Shown: one piece after another, positions 41,660 through 51,511 of the stretch
Position numbering within the stretch: the stretch's first letter is position 1
How the letters are laid out: each line of letters opens with the position of its first letter
Assembly (NCBI RefSeq): GCF_014656195.1
Contig: NZ_BNBY01000016.1
Coordinates: 36,463-100,462 of the forward strand
DNA length: 64,000 nucleotides
DNA from: Kitasatospora xanthocidica
GTDB taxonomy: Bacteria > Actinomycetota > Actinomycetes > Streptomycetales > Streptomycetaceae
Reading direction: 5' to 3'
Translations under genes and position numbers: made by a program
Notes under the pieces: model-generated
Database searches by the model: none
Seen by the model: only the letters and a program-made list of their open reading frames with translations
What the model was told of the DNA's origin: nothing

Positions 41660-43171
41660 TCAGGGGAGGGGGAGCGGCTCGTAGTCGAAGCGGTCGAAGT
41701 GGACGGTGCCGGCGGCGGCGTACATGCCGATGACCCGGCCGGTGAAGCCGCCGGCCACCTCGGTGGAGAGGTAGCGCCCGTCGATCGCGGCGAGCACGGT
41801 GAAGGTGCCGTCGGGCTCCTCGACGCCGAGGACGACGTCGTCGGGGCCGGTGCGCGGGCCGCGCGTCGGCCGCGGGACGACGTCGACACCGAGTACCACG
41901 GCTCCGGCGGGCACCGGGCGGGCGGCGACCTCGGTGCGCAGCGAGCCGATCCGGGCGAAGACCCTCACCTCGCCGTCGGCCGCCTCGATCTCGTAGTGGT
42001 GGTCCTCGTCCATGCGGACGGCGAGGCCGCCGCGGCCGTCGGCGGGGTCGATCAGGGTGCGGGCCCGGCAGCCGAGGTGCTGCTGGCGGCGGCCGACGAA
42101 GACCACGTCGTTCTCGTCGAGGGAGGCGCCGGCGGCGTGGAGGGTGAGCCAGCCGGAACGTTCCTTCGTGGTGCACAGGTGCTCGGGGCGCCGGCGTACC
42201 GAGATCCACTGGGGGTGCAGCTCGGCCTGGTCGAAGTCGTCCCGGGCCGGCACGGCGGTGGCGGGGTGCAGCGGCCAGGCGGGGGTGGGCAGTTCGGTGG
42301 TGACCTCGCCGACGACGGGCCAGCCGTCCACCCACTCGACCGGGGCGAGGAAGGTCTCCCGGCCGAGCACGTACCAGGCGGGGGTGCCGCCGCGCGGCCG
42401 GACGGCGAGCAGCACCATCCACCAGGAGCCGTCGGGGGCCTGGACGAGGTCGGCGTGCCCGGTGTTCTGGATGGGGCTGTTGATGCCGCGGTGGGTCAGC
42501 ACCGGGTTGGCCGGGCACGGCTCGAACGGGCCGGAGGGCGAGGTGCCGCGGGCGATGGAGACGGCGTGGCCGCGCTCGGTGCCGCCCTCGGCGATCATCA
42601 GGTACCAGTACTCGCCGATCCGGTAGAGGTGCGGGGCCTCGGGGGCCATGGCGCCGGGCGCGCCGGACCAGATCCGCCGCGGCTCGCCGATGGTCTCGCC
42701 GGTGGCCGGGTCGAGGCGGACCTGGGAGACGCCGGCGACGGTGCACCAGCAGGTGCCGTCCTCGTCCCAGGCGAGGTCCGGGTCGATGCCGGGGACGCCG
42801 GGCAGCCGGATCGGGTCGGACCAGGGGCCGGCCGGGTCGGTGGCGGTGAAGAGCAGGTTGCCGTCGCCGCTGACGTTGGTGACGATCAGCCAGAAGCGGC
42901 CGTCGTGGTGGCGCAGCGTCGGGGCGTAGATCCCACCGGAGGACGGGGACTCGGGCGGCAGCCGCAGCTGGCTCGGCCGGTCCAGGGCGTTGCCGATCTG
43001 GGTCCAGTTGAACAGGTCGCGGCTGTGGAAGACGGGGATGCCGGGGAAGTACTCGAAGCTGGAGCAGGCGAGGTAGTAGTCGTCGCCCACGCGGCAGATG
43101 CTGGGGTCGGGGTGGAAGCCGGGGATCACCGGGTTGGGGAGGGTGCCGACGGGCTGGGGCTGGTCTGACAC
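41660..43171 (-). CDS. cytoplasmic GH43 beta-xylosidase/alpha-L-arabinofuranosidase
   Basis: A 503-residue GH43 protein. The propeller carries D22 (GFHPDPSICRV, base), D130 (GIDPDLAW, pKa modulator) and E178 (MAPEAPHLYRI, acid). A C-terminal beta-sandwich (about 310-503) is the usual GH43 companion domain of the xylosidase-type subfamilies. No signal peptide. The GTG start follows AGGAACC. It probably trims xylose or arabinose from imported oligosaccharides. Gene spacing to neighbours is 46 and 97 bases, fitting a single operon. Confidence 0.92.
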   Translation of the reverse strand: MSDQPQPVGTLPNPVIPGFHPDPSICRVGDDYYLACSSFEYFPGIPVFHSRDLFNWTQIGNALDRPSQLRLPPESPSSGGIYAPTLRHHDGRFWLIVTNVSGDGNLLFTATDPAGPWSDPIRLPGVPGIDPDLAWDEDGTCWCTVAGVSQVRLDPATGETIGEPRRIWSGAPGAMAPEAPHLYRIGEYWYLMIAEGGTERGHAVSIARGTSPSGPFEPCPANPVLTHRGINSPIQNTGHADLVQAPDGSWWMVLLAVRPRGGTPAWYVLGRETFLAPVEWVDGWPVVGEVTTELPTPAWPLHPATAVPARDDFDQAELHPQWISVRRRPEHLCTTKERSGWLTLHAAGASLDENDVVFVGRRQQHLGCRARTLIDPADGRGGLAVRMDEDHHYEIEAADGEVRVFARIGSLRTEVAARPVPAGAVVLGVDVVPRPTRGPRTGPDDVVLGVEEPDGTFTVLAAIDGRYLSTEVAGGFTGRVIGMYAAAGTVHFDRFDYEPLPLP

Positions 43172-43268
43172 GTGGGGTTCCTGTCTGGTGAGGAGATGGT
43201 GGGCGGTGGTGCCCCGGGCCCTGGGCCCTGGAGAAGGTCGGGGCCGGGGCACCACCGGCTCAGCGGGT

Positions 43269-45050
43269 TCAGCCGATCGCGCAGGAGGCGCCGTTGAACC
43301 GGAAGCCGGAGGGGTTGGCGTCACTGCTGGACCAGGTGGCCTTGAAGCCCCACTGGACGCTGCCGCCCTGGGGGACGGAGGCGTTGTAGGACACGTTCCC
43401 GGCGTTGACGCTCCGGCCGCTCTGCGACACCGAGGCGTTCCAGCTGTTGGTGATGCTGTTGTCACCGGGGAAGTCGAAGCCGAGGGACCAGCCGTTGACC
43501 TGGCCGAGGCCGTTGTTGACGACGGTGACCGAGCCGACCATGACGCCCTGCCACTCGTTCTTGTTGTAGACGACCCGGCAGGGCGCGCTGGTCGGGTGCA
43601 TCTGGACGACCGTGATGCCGTAGGCGGGCACGGTCTGGGTGGTCGGACTGCCGGACTGGGCCGTGCCGATCCCGTGGGCGTTCTTGAGGTAGGAGTGGAC
43701 GGTCGGGGTGGCGGAGGACGGGGCGAACCCGGTGTACGAGAGGTTCACCGTGGCGTCGTTGTTCGGGTCCTTGTTGATCAGCATGACGTCCACGTCCCCG
43801 TTGGTGCGGCGGACGGCGTGCGCGGTGAGCAGCGAGGACGAGCTGGCGGCCTTGACCAGGGTGTCCCCGGGCGCGCCGAGCCTGCTGATCATCTGGATGC
43901 CGTAGTAGGCGGGGAAGGGCGTGTTGGCGGCCGGCTCGCACGGGGAGCCGCTGGAGACCAGGCCGCCGTCGTTGTAGTCGGTGGCGCCCTCGACGGTGGT
44001 CACCTTCGTGCAGTCGGTGCCGTTGCGCAGGTCCCACCAGTCCACGTTGAACGCGCCGTTCTCCAGCCAGGTGAGGTAGTTGTCCGGGGCGAACAGTCCG
44101 TTGGGGGAGGTGTCGAGGTAGGCCTGGGCGTTCGCCTCGGTGACCGCGATGCCGACGTTGGGGGCGTTCGTCCCGGCGTACTGGTTGATCAGCGAGCGCA
44201 CGGCGCCGGTGATGGCGGCGTTCTGGGCCTGCGGCTTGGTGAGCAGGTCGGCCGGGCTGGTGCTGGTGGGGTAGGCGTGCACGATGGCGAAGTCGATCTT
44301 CGAGCCGGCGATCGACAGGACGGTGTGGTTCCAGTCCATGGTGTCGCCCGGGCCGACCATGCCGTCCGGCCAGTAGCCGGGGGTGGTCAGCACGGCGCCG
44401 ATCTTGACGCTCGGGTCGGCCGCCTTCATCGCCGAGACGTACTGGAGCACGTTGTTCGCGTAGGTCGTGGCGCTCTTGCTGCTGTGGGTGTCGTACTCCC
44501 ACCTGGCGCCGTACTCGCCGTTGCCGTAGACCTCGTTGCCGATCTCCCAGTACTTGATGCCGTAGCCCTTGGTGACGTTGGCGTACTGGACCCAGGCGGC
44601 GGCCTCCTGGGGGGTGCCGGAGCCGTAGTTGGCGGTGATGACCGGCTGCGCTCCGGCGGCGCGCACGGTGCCCATGAAGGCGTCGAAGCCGGTGTTCGGG
44701 GCGACGTACGCACCGTCGTCGGCGGTGCCGGTCTGCCAGTGGTAGACGTCGGAGTGGCTGCCGCCGGGGTAGCGGACGGTGTTGATGCCGGCCGTGCTGA
44801 GCAGGCCGGGGGTGGCGGCGGCGTTCATGGCGGCGTCGTAGACCGGGATGTTCACGCCGACGCCGGCGTCGGGGACGGTGGCGAGCTGCAGGGCGGCGTC
44901 GACCGACACCGACACGGGACTCGCCGTGACGGCGGGCGGTGCGGCCTCGGCGGTCGGTGCGACGGCGGCGATCGCGCCGGTGACCGCGAGCGCCAGGGCC
45001 GCCGCGGCAGCTATGACGCGATCATGACATGTGCGGACTGGCCATTTCAT
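43269..45050 (-). CDS. secreted clan-A glycosidase with C-terminal CBM2
   Basis: A 593-residue secreted protein. Signal peptide 1-36. The barrel (about 45-480) reads INTVRYPGGSHSDVYHW, then YWEIGNEVYGNGEYG with candidate acid/base E173 and GIAVTEANAQA with candidate nucleophile E305, as in clan GH-A (GH39/GH51-like). I cannot place it in a numbered family. Residues 491-593 form a CBM2 module (CRVVYNKNEW, WSLGFDFPG, WNASVSQSG, flanking Cys pair) that binds cellulose or xylan. GGAGGG supports the start. Its place beside the GH5 enzyme suggests a second secreted activity on the same polymer, possibly arabinofuranosidase- or endo-type. Confidence 0.82.
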   Translation of the reverse strand: MKWPVRTCHDRVIAAAAALALAVTGAIAAVAPTAEAAPPAVTASPVSVSVDAALQLATVPDAGVGVNIPVYDAAMNAAATPGLLSTAGINTVRYPGGSHSDVYHWQTGTADDGAYVAPNTGFDAFMGTVRAAGAQPVITANYGSGTPQEAAAWVQYANVTKGYGIKYWEIGNEVYGNGEYGARWEYDTHSSKSATTYANNVLQYVSAMKAADPSVKIGAVLTTPGYWPDGMVGPGDTMDWNHTVLSIAGSKIDFAIVHAYPTSTSPADLLTKPQAQNAAITGAVRSLINQYAGTNAPNVGIAVTEANAQAYLDTSPNGLFAPDNYLTWLENGAFNVDWWDLRNGTDCTKVTTVEGATDYNDGGLVSSGSPCEPAANTPFPAYYGIQMISRLGAPGDTLVKAASSSSLLTAHAVRRTNGDVDVMLINKDPNNDATVNLSYTGFAPSSATPTVHSYLKNAHGIGTAQSGSPTTQTVPAYGITVVQMHPTSAPCRVVYNKNEWQGVMVGSVTVVNNGLGQVNGWSLGFDFPGDNSITNSWNASVSQSGRSVNAGNVSYNASVPQGGSVQWGFKATWSSSDANPSGFRFNGASCAIG

Positions 45051-45225
45051 TGCGTCCCTCCAGTGGGGTGGGGGTGCGTGGTGTTCGAGTGGGGGAAGCG
45101 AACTCCCGCGTTCTGGACGGCAGGGGGCCCGGTGCGGCTGCATGGTGTCGGGCCCGGACGCGAAGCGTGTTCCGTAGGGGGGCGAGGCCGGCGCGGTGGG
45201 GCGCGCGCAAGGACCTGAGGCATCG

Positions 45226-47367
45226 TCAATTCCTGTCGATCGGATACCTGGTGAGGCGCAGCAGGACGGCGGACGGGGCCGCCGGCAGGGTCACGGTGAG
45301 GTCGGCGGTGTCCGGGTGCCAGGTGGCGCGGGCCCGGCCGGACGCCGGGTAGAGCACCTCGACGCGGGCCTCGGCGCCGGCCAGGTGGGGCAGGCCGAGG
45401 TCCCTGACGGCCTCCTCTCCAGAGCGTCGCCAGACGGTGAGGTAAGTGGTGTCGGGGGTGTGCAGGGCCAGGGCGATCCACGGGTCCTCCCAGCCCGGGA
45501 GCCCGAGCGGCCAGGCGGGCAGCGCCTGCGGCAGGTCGGCGCGGATCGACTTGTGGACGGCTATCGCCTCGTGGACCAAGTCCCTTGCTTCCGCCGAGAG
45601 TTCGGCGATCCGGCCGGAGAGGTGGATGCGGCCGAGGACCGCGTTGGCCATGGTGAGGGCTACTTCGTCGGGGGAGTCCTCGGGCAGCGGGTAGGCCCAG
45701 ACCGCTCCCTGCTCGGGCGTGACGGCGGTGGGGGCGGAGGCCGCGATGGGCGGGTAGCGCAGCAGGTCCTGCTGGTCGCTGGTGGACTGCAGCTGGAGCC
45801 GGGAGAGCAGGGCGTGGTCCATCCGCATGCCGCCGGAGGCGCAGTTCTCGATCACCAGGTCCGGGTGGCGGTCCAGGACGCCGTCGAGCCAGTCGAGTTG
45901 GGCCCGGTTGTGGCCGAGCAGGCCGGCCGCCGGGGCCTCGCCGGGGTGGCCGCTGGTGCCGGAGCCCGGGTCGGTGTTGTGGTCGAGCTTGAGGTAGCCG
46001 ACGCCCCACTCGCCGACCAGGCGGTCCACCACGCCGTCCAGGTGGGCGCGGGCGGCCGGGTGGCGCAGGTCCAGGTGGTACCGGCCGCCACCCTCCTCGA
46101 CCCGTCGGCCGTCGCGGCGGAAGAACGCCTCCTCCGGCAGGGAGGCCGCGACGGCGCTGGAGGCCCCGACCGCCTCCGGCTCCAGCCACAGGCCGGGGAC
46201 CATGCCGCGTTCCCGGATGCGGTCCAGGACCTCGTGGATCCCCTTCGGCCCGGGGAAGCGGGAGGCCGACGGCTCCCAGGCCCCGACGGAGCTCCACCAG
46301 TTGTCGCCGTCGTCGTACCAGCCGGCGTCGACGACGAAGTACTCCGCGCCGGCCTCGGCGGCGGCGTCGACCAGCGGCAGCAGCTTGGCCGTGGTCGGGT
46401 CGCCCATCAGGCAGTTCATGTAGTCGTTGAAGATCACCGGCAGCCGCCGGTGGTCGGGGTGCGGGCGGCGGGTGGCGCGGCGGTAGCGGGTGAGGGCGGC
46501 GAAGGCGGCGTCCGGGCCGCCGTCCGCGACGTACACCAGGGCCACCGGTACGGTGCGGAACTCGGCGCCGGGCTCCAGCGGGTGGCGCCAGCCGTGGTCC
46601 GCGTCGTTCGGGCCGTACAGCGCCGTGTAGGCGGTGTCGTCGCGCACCCCGCACTCCCAGCGCCAGCCGCCGCCGTTGTGCTCGATCTGCCACAGCCAGG
46701 TGCGGCCGGACTCGCGGTCCGTCAGGCCGCCCATCGGCAGGTGGCCGCAGCTGGACCACACGCCCTGTCCGGCGACGACGCGGGTGCTGCGGCCGGAGGT
46801 GGTGTGGAAGCGGCCGCTCCGCTCGGGCGAGGACACGCGCAGCGGCTGGCGGTGCCAGCGGCATTCGGCGAACCACTCGTTCTCCGCCCACAGCAGGTCG
46901 GCGTCGTCCAGCTCCACCGGGTCGCCCCCGGTGAGGCAGCCGGCCACGAGCGAGGCGACCGACTCCAGGTGCAGCGTCCGCGGTCCCTCGTTGCGCAGCA
47001 GCACCTCGCTGCGCAGCACCGGTACGCCGTCCGGGGAGCGGTAGACCGCCTCGGCGGTCAGGCCGCTCTCCGGGTCGTGGAGTTCGACGGTGAGTACGTG
47101 CCAGTCGCCGTCCCGGGTCGCCCGGTGCGTGCGGTGGCGCAACCGTCCGCCGAGGCCGCTGTTGACGAGATGCCGGCCCGACCAGTAGCGGCCGAGATCC
47201 GCAGTCGTCACCTCCACCAGCGGCAGCGGTGCGCCGGGGCGGGGGGCCGCGCTCCTCTCACCGGGTGCGCAGAGGCGGGTCAGTCGCGGAGGGCCGTGCT
47301 CGCCCAGGCCGATCTCCAGCTCCAGGGCGCCGTGGCCCCAGCGGATCGTCTTGTGCGGGTCGCTCAT
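45226..47367 (-). CDS. GH36 alpha-galactosidase
   Basis: A 713-residue cytoplasmic enzyme of normal GH36 length. An N-terminal beta-supersandwich (to about 310) precedes the barrel. VIFNDYMNCLMGDPT opens the substrate-binding region, nucleophile D462 is in YLKLDHNTDPG and acid/base D531 in STSDQQD; ENCASGGMRMD lies between them. The start at 47367 has AGGAAGG upstream. It releases alpha-galactose, as in galactomannan or raffinose-type sugars, which are not part of xyloglucan, so the locus may handle a broader hemicellulose mix. A 175-base gap downstream is the widest inside the operon. Confidence 0.94.
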   Translation of the reverse strand: MSDPHKTIRWGHGALELEIGLGEHGPPRLTRLCAPGERSAAPRPGAPLPLVEVTTADLGRYWSGRHLVNSGLGGRLRHRTHRATRDGDWHVLTVELHDPESGLTAEAVYRSPDGVPVLRSEVLLRNEGPRTLHLESVASLVAGCLTGGDPVELDDADLLWAENEWFAECRWHRQPLRVSSPERSGRFHTTSGRSTRVVAGQGVWSSCGHLPMGGLTDRESGRTWLWQIEHNGGGWRWECGVRDDTAYTALYGPNDADHGWRHPLEPGAEFRTVPVALVYVADGGPDAAFAALTRYRRATRRPHPDHRRLPVIFNDYMNCLMGDPTTAKLLPLVDAAAEAGAEYFVVDAGWYDDGDNWWSSVGAWEPSASRFPGPKGIHEVLDRIRERGMVPGLWLEPEAVGASSAVAASLPEEAFFRRDGRRVEEGGGRYHLDLRHPAARAHLDGVVDRLVGEWGVGYLKLDHNTDPGSGTSGHPGEAPAAGLLGHNRAQLDWLDGVLDRHPDLVIENCASGGMRMDHALLSRLQLQSTSDQQDLLRYPPIAASAPTAVTPEQGAVWAYPLPEDSPDEVALTMANAVLGRIHLSGRIAELSAEARDLVHEAIAVHKSIRADLPQALPAWPLGLPGWEDPWIALALHTPDTTYLTVWRRSGEEAVRDLGLPHLAGAEARVEVLYPASGRARATWHPDTADLTVTLPAAPSAVLLRLTRYPIDRN

Positions 47368-47407
47368 CGGTGGCCTTCCTCGGTGGGCGGGGGAGACGGG
47401 GGAGCGT

Positions 47408-49393
47408 TCACTGCCTGCGCAGGACCGCACAGCTTCCGGGCGCCAGTTCGCTGAGCGTCGCGTCCGCGAGAAGGTCGTGGCCGGGCTGCGGCAGGGGTAC
47501 GGCCTCGGTGCGGTGGTTGATCAGCACGTGCCAGCCGCGGCCGTCCGCGGCGTGGCGGGTGACGGCTTCGACGCCGGTCGGCAGGCCCGGCAGCTCCGGG
47601 GCGACGCCGGCCTCCGTCAGGAGCCGGCCGACCAGGGCGGTGTAGCCGGTGTCGTCGAGGCGGGTGGAGAGGTACCAGCCGTGGCCGGAGCCGAAGGCGT
47701 GGCGGGTGAGCGCCGGGCTGCCTGCGAGCATGCCGTGGGTGTAGGCGGCGAGCGCCTCGGCGCCCTCGGTGCGCAGGGACTCGCTCCAGGAGCGGGCGGT
47801 CGAGCCGTCGGAGAGCGCGACCTCCTCGTCCCGCCGCAGCGGGCGGTGCTCCTCGACGCGGATGCCCAGCGCCTCGCGCAGCGGAGCGGCCGGGTAGCCG
47901 CCGAGCCGGGCGTGCATGCGCTCGTCGACGATGCCGCTGAAGTGCTGGACGAGCAGGGTGCCGCCGTCGGCGACGTAGCGGCGCAGGTTCTCGGCGCCCG
48001 CGTCGGTGAGCAGGAACAGGGCCGGGGCGAGGACGACCCGGTAGCGGCTCAGGTCGTGCTCGGGGTGGGCGAAGTCGACCGTCAGTCCGGCGTCCCACAG
48101 GGCCCGGTGGGCGCGCTTCAGCGCGGGGAAGTAGTCGAGCTCGGACGAGGGGAGCCCGTCGACCTTCATCGCCCACCAGGCGTCGGAGTCGTGCAGCACG
48201 GCGACCTCGGCCCGGACGGTGGAGCCGGCGAGCTCGCCGAGCCGGGCGACGGCCTCGCCGGTCGCCGTGACCTCGCGGAAGGTGCGGCTGTCCGGCCCGG
48301 CGTGCGGGATCATCGACGAGTGCCACGTTTCGGCGCCGGCCCGGGACTGGCGCCACTGGAAGAACAGCGCGCCCTCCGAGCCGCGGGCGATGTGGGCGAG
48401 CGAGTGGCGCAGGATGTCCCCGGGCTCCTTGGCCAGGGTGCGGCCGCCGGCGTAGACGGTGTTGGTGCCCGATTCCATCAGCAGCCAGGGGGCGCCGCCG
48501 GCGAAGGAGCGGGCCCGGTCGGCGTCGAAGGCGGCGTGGGCGGCGGCGTCGACCCCGGGTGCGGTGGGGTAGTGGTTGACCGAGACCAGGTCGACCTCGC
48601 GGCCGAAGGCCCACAGGTCCAGGTTCTGGTAGTCGGGCACCATGAGGTTGGTCGTCACCGGACGGTCGCTGTGGGTGCGGATCGCGTCGCGCTGCTCGCG
48701 GTAGGCGGCGAGGGTCTCGTCGGACCAGAAGCGGCTGTAGTCCAGGACGTGGCCGGGATTGTGGTGCCACTGGCTGGTGCGGGGCGGGAGGACCTGCTCC
48801 CACGAGGTGTAGTGCTGGCTCCAGAACGCCGTCCCCCAGGCCTCGTTGAGGGCGTCCAGGGAGCCGTGGCGGGCGCGCAGCCAGACGCGGAAGGCGGTGG
48901 CGGTGTGGTCGCAGTGGCAGGGGGTGACGTACTCGTTGTGGACGTGCCACAGGGCGAGCGCGGGGTGGTCGCCGTAGCGTTCGGCGAGGGCGGCGGCGAT
49001 GCGGCGGGCGGCCTGTCGGTAGGCGGGGGCGGTGAGGCAGTAGGTGTCCCGGCTGCCGTGGGTGAGCCGGGTGCCGTCGGAGCGGACGGTCAGGGCGTCC
49101 GGGTGGGCCAGGGTGAACCAGGGCGGCGGAGAAGCGGTGGGGGTGGCGAGGTCGACGGCGACGCCGGCCGCGTGGAGGCGGTCGAGGTGGGCGTCGAGCC
49201 AGTCGAAGTCGTAGCGGCCCTCCTCGGGCTCCATCAGGGCCCAGGAGAAGACGCCGACGGTGGCGAGGTTGACGCGTGCCCGGCGCATCAGCTCGTCGTC
49301 CTGCTTCCAGACCTCGGCGTCCCACTGCTCGGGGTTGTAGTCCCCGCCGTAGGCGAGGCCGCTGAGGCGGTCGGTGAGCCGTCGGATGTCCAT
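47408..49393 (-). CDS. GH42 beta-galactosidase, copy 2
   Basis: A 661-residue GH42 enzyme opening GLAYGGDYNPEQWDAEVW. Acid/base E154 is in WHVHNEYVTPCHC and nucleophile E307 in WLLMESGTN. The CHC cluster after the acid/base belongs to the cysteine-rich zinc site of many GH42 enzymes. No signal peptide. AAGGA precedes the ATG. It lies 25 bases downstream of the LacI gene and 40 bases upstream of the GH36 gene. This sequence type is the common actinobacterial BgaB/BgaA form acting on beta-galactosides. Confidence 0.94.
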   Translation of the reverse strand: MDIRRLTDRLSGLAYGGDYNPEQWDAEVWKQDDELMRRARVNLATVGVFSWALMEPEEGRYDFDWLDAHLDRLHAAGVAVDLATPTASPPPWFTLAHPDALTVRSDGTRLTHGSRDTYCLTAPAYRQAARRIAAALAERYGDHPALALWHVHNEYVTPCHCDHTATAFRVWLRARHGSLDALNEAWGTAFWSQHYTSWEQVLPPRTSQWHHNPGHVLDYSRFWSDETLAAYREQRDAIRTHSDRPVTTNLMVPDYQNLDLWAFGREVDLVSVNHYPTAPGVDAAAHAAFDADRARSFAGGAPWLLMESGTNTVYAGGRTLAKEPGDILRHSLAHIARGSEGALFFQWRQSRAGAETWHSSMIPHAGPDSRTFREVTATGEAVARLGELAGSTVRAEVAVLHDSDAWWAMKVDGLPSSELDYFPALKRAHRALWDAGLTVDFAHPEHDLSRYRVVLAPALFLLTDAGAENLRRYVADGGTLLVQHFSGIVDERMHARLGGYPAAPLREALGIRVEEHRPLRRDEEVALSDGSTARSWSESLRTEGAEALAAYTHGMLAGSPALTRHAFGSGHGWYLSTRLDDTGYTALVGRLLTEAGVAPELPGLPTGVEAVTRHAADGRGWHVLINHRTEAVPLPQPGHDLLADATLSELAPGSCAVLRRQ

Positions 49394-49418
49394 GACGGAG
49401 ATGTCCTTCGGTAGGGGG

Positions 49419-50447
49419 TCAACTGCGGTGCGGGGCCGGTGCGGTGCTTTCGCGGACGACGAGTTCCGGTGGCATCAGGAGGAGTCGGGCCTCGGGCTCG
49501 TCGCCGGCGGCGGTCGCGGCGATCCTCGCCATGACCTGGTCGACGGCGACCTGTCCGAGGTCCTTCCTCGGGCCGCTCACGGAGGTGAGCCGGGGGGAGT
49601 GCTGCTCGGCCATCGTGTCGGGGCAGATGGCGATGACGGAGGTGTCCTCGGGGACGGTCCGTCCGCTGGCGCGCAGGAGGCTGAGCAGGGGGCCGATCGC
49701 GGCCTCGTTCTGCACCACGAACCCGGTGGTGTCCGGGCGGTCCGCGAGGATGCGGGCCAGGGTGCCGGCCGTGCTCTCGTAGGTGCCCTCGCACGGTCGG
49801 TGGAGGAAGCGCAGTGCCCGCTGCTCGGCGCGGGTGCGGAAGCCGTTCAGGGTGCGCTCGGCGTAGCCGGCGTGCCGTTGGTAGACGCCGCTGCTGTAGC
49901 CGATGAAGGCGATGTCGCGGTGGCCGAGGTCGGCCAGGTGGTCGGCGCACAGGGCGCCCGCGGTGGCGAAGTCGTGGTCGACGCAGGAGAGTCCGGCGGG
50001 GTCGTCGGGCAGGCCGATGAGGGCGGCGGGGATGTCCTGGGCGCGCAGGACCGGGATCCGGTCGTCGTCGAGGCGGACGTCCATCAGGATGACGCCGTCG
50101 GCGAGTCCGGTGGCGGCGACCCTGCGCACGCCCTCGGGGCCCTCGTCGTTGGTGAGCAGCAGGACGTCGTAGCCGTGTTCGCGGGCCGCCACGGTGACGG
50201 CGATGGCGATCTCCATCATGGTGGGCACGTGCACTTCGGGGTGGAGCGGTACGACCAGGGCGATGATGTGCGAGCGCTTGCCCGCCAGGGCCCGGGCGCC
50301 CGCGTTGGGGTGGTAGCCGAGGTCGGTGATGGCCCGCTCGATGCGGAGCCTGGTCTCGTCGGAGATCGGCCGCTTGCCGCTGAGGGCGTAGCTGACCGTG
50401 CTGGACGAGACGCCGGCGTGCCTGGCCACATCGGCGAGTTTCACCAT
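49419..50447 (-). CDS. LacI-family regulator of the hemicellulose locus
   Basis: A 342-residue regulator opening MVKLADVARHAGVSSSTVSY with hinge region NAGARALAGK and a sensor domain (GVILMDVRLDDDRI, LADLGHRDIAFIGY, DLGQVAVDQVMARI). AAGGAA precedes the ATG. It is embedded in the operon it probably controls, between the permeases and GH42. It shows the same general layout as the LacI protein at 22 kb, so the two may be distant paralogues. The palindromes TCGAAGCGCTTGAA and TCGAAACGCTTCGA in the divergent promoter are the most likely targets. Confidence 0.93.
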   Translation of the reverse strand: MVKLADVARHAGVSSSTVSYALSGKRPISDETRLRIERAITDLGYHPNAGARALAGKRSHIIALVVPLHPEVHVPTMMEIAIAVTVAAREHGYDVLLLTNDEGPEGVRRVAATGLADGVILMDVRLDDDRIPVLRAQDIPAALIGLPDDPAGLSCVDHDFATAGALCADHLADLGHRDIAFIGYSSGVYQRHAGYAERTLNGFRTRAEQRALRFLHRPCEGTYESTAGTLARILADRPDTTGFVVQNEAAIGPLLSLLRASGRTVPEDTSVIAICPDTMAEQHSPRLTSVSGPRKDLGQVAVDQVMARIAATAAGDEPEARLLLMPPELVVRESTAPAPHRS

Positions 50448-50536
50448 CGTTCTGTTTCCTTCATTTCGGTTCCGTTGAGGGCGTGTTCCCGGCCCGGTCC
50501 CGGTCCGGTGGGGCGCGCCGGACCGGAGCGGACGGC

Positions 50537-51511
50537 TCAGCCCTTGATCGCGCCGGTGAGGACACCGGTTCGCAGGTGCTTCTGCACGAACGGGTACACG
50601 ATCACCAGTGGTACCAGGGTGAGGACCACGACCGCCATCTGCAGGGAGAGCGGTGCGGTCTGGGCGTGGGTGCTGCCGAAGCCCGAGTTGACGGAGCCGG
50701 GTAGGCCGTTGGCCCGGTTGACGTAGGTGAGCAGAACGTACTGCAGGGGCCACTTCTGACTGTCCGTCGGCATGTAGAGCATGACGTTGAAGAAGGAGTT
50801 CCAGTACCCGACCGCGTAGAACAGCGCGGTGACGGCGGTGACGGCGCGCGAGGTGGGCAGGACGACCGACCACAGGATGCGCCAGTCCCCGGCGCCGTCC
50901 ATCCGGGCCGCGTCGATCAGTTCGGAGGACGTCTCCTGGTAGAAGGCGCGCAGCACCAGGATGTTGAAGACGGAGACCGCGCTCGGCAGGATCAGCGCCC
51001 ACCACTGGCCGTAGCCGCCGAGTCCGGTGACGACCAGGAAGCTCGGGATCAGGCCGCCGCCGATGAACATCGTGATGATCAGCAGCAGCAGGACGAAGCG
51101 GTGCCCGAGGGAGCGCGGCCGGGAGAGGCCGTAGGCGCACAGGACGGAGACGGCCATGGACAGCGCGGTGCCGACCACGGTGATGCCGAGGCTCACCCCC
51201 AGCGCGGTGACGATCGTCGAGTCGCTGAGCATCTGGCGGTACGTCTCGGTGGTCAGGCCGTCCGGCCAGATCACCAGGCCGCCGGCCCGGTTGATGGCGC
51301 CGGGGGTGGAGAAGCTGGTCAGGACGATGATGTAGAGCGGGACCAGGATGACGGCGAGCGTCCCGCCGAGCGTGAGGCCCTTGGCGGCCTGGCCGACGGC
51401 GGTCGGCGGCTCGTCCCAGGGCGGGCGGGCCGAGCGGGCCCGGCGGCGGGCGGCTGTTGTCGCGGTGCGGCGCTTCTCGCCCCGTGAACCCATGGTGAGT
51501 GCGTTCGTCAT
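50537..51511 (-). CDS. sugar ABC importer permease, LplC/MalG type
   Basis: A 324-residue permease. An Arg-rich cytoplasmic start is followed by six helices. The EAA loop reads ELIDAARMDGAGDWRILW and the protein ends RTGVLTGAIKG, typical of the LplC/YtcP group that imports complex oligosaccharides. The start ATG overlaps the stop of the preceding permease gene (ATGA). It acts with the LplB-type permease and the Tat-lipoprotein encoded upstream. No ATPase gene is present. Confidence 0.93.
   Translation of the reverse strand: MTNALTMGSRGEKRRTATTAARRRARSARPPWDEPPTAVGQAAKGLTLGGTLAVILVPLYIIVLTSFSTPGAINRAGGLVIWPDGLTTETYRQMLSDSTIVTALGVSLGITVVGTALSMAVSVLCAYGLSRPRSLGHRFVLLLLIITMFIGGGLIPSFLVVTGLGGYGQWWALILPSAVSVFNILVLRAFYQETSSELIDAARMDGAGDWRILWSVVLPTSRAVTAVTALFYAVGYWNSFFNVMLYMPTDSQKWPLQYVLLTYVNRANGLPGSVNSGFGSTHAQTAPLSLQMAVVVLTLVPLVIVYPFVQKHLRTGVLTGAIKG

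Noticed and set aside
45226..50447. A second divergent promoter inside the leftward run
   Set aside because: The 175-base gap at 45051-45225 and the 89-base gap at 50448-50536 were inspected; no good -10/-35 pair or operator palindrome was found.
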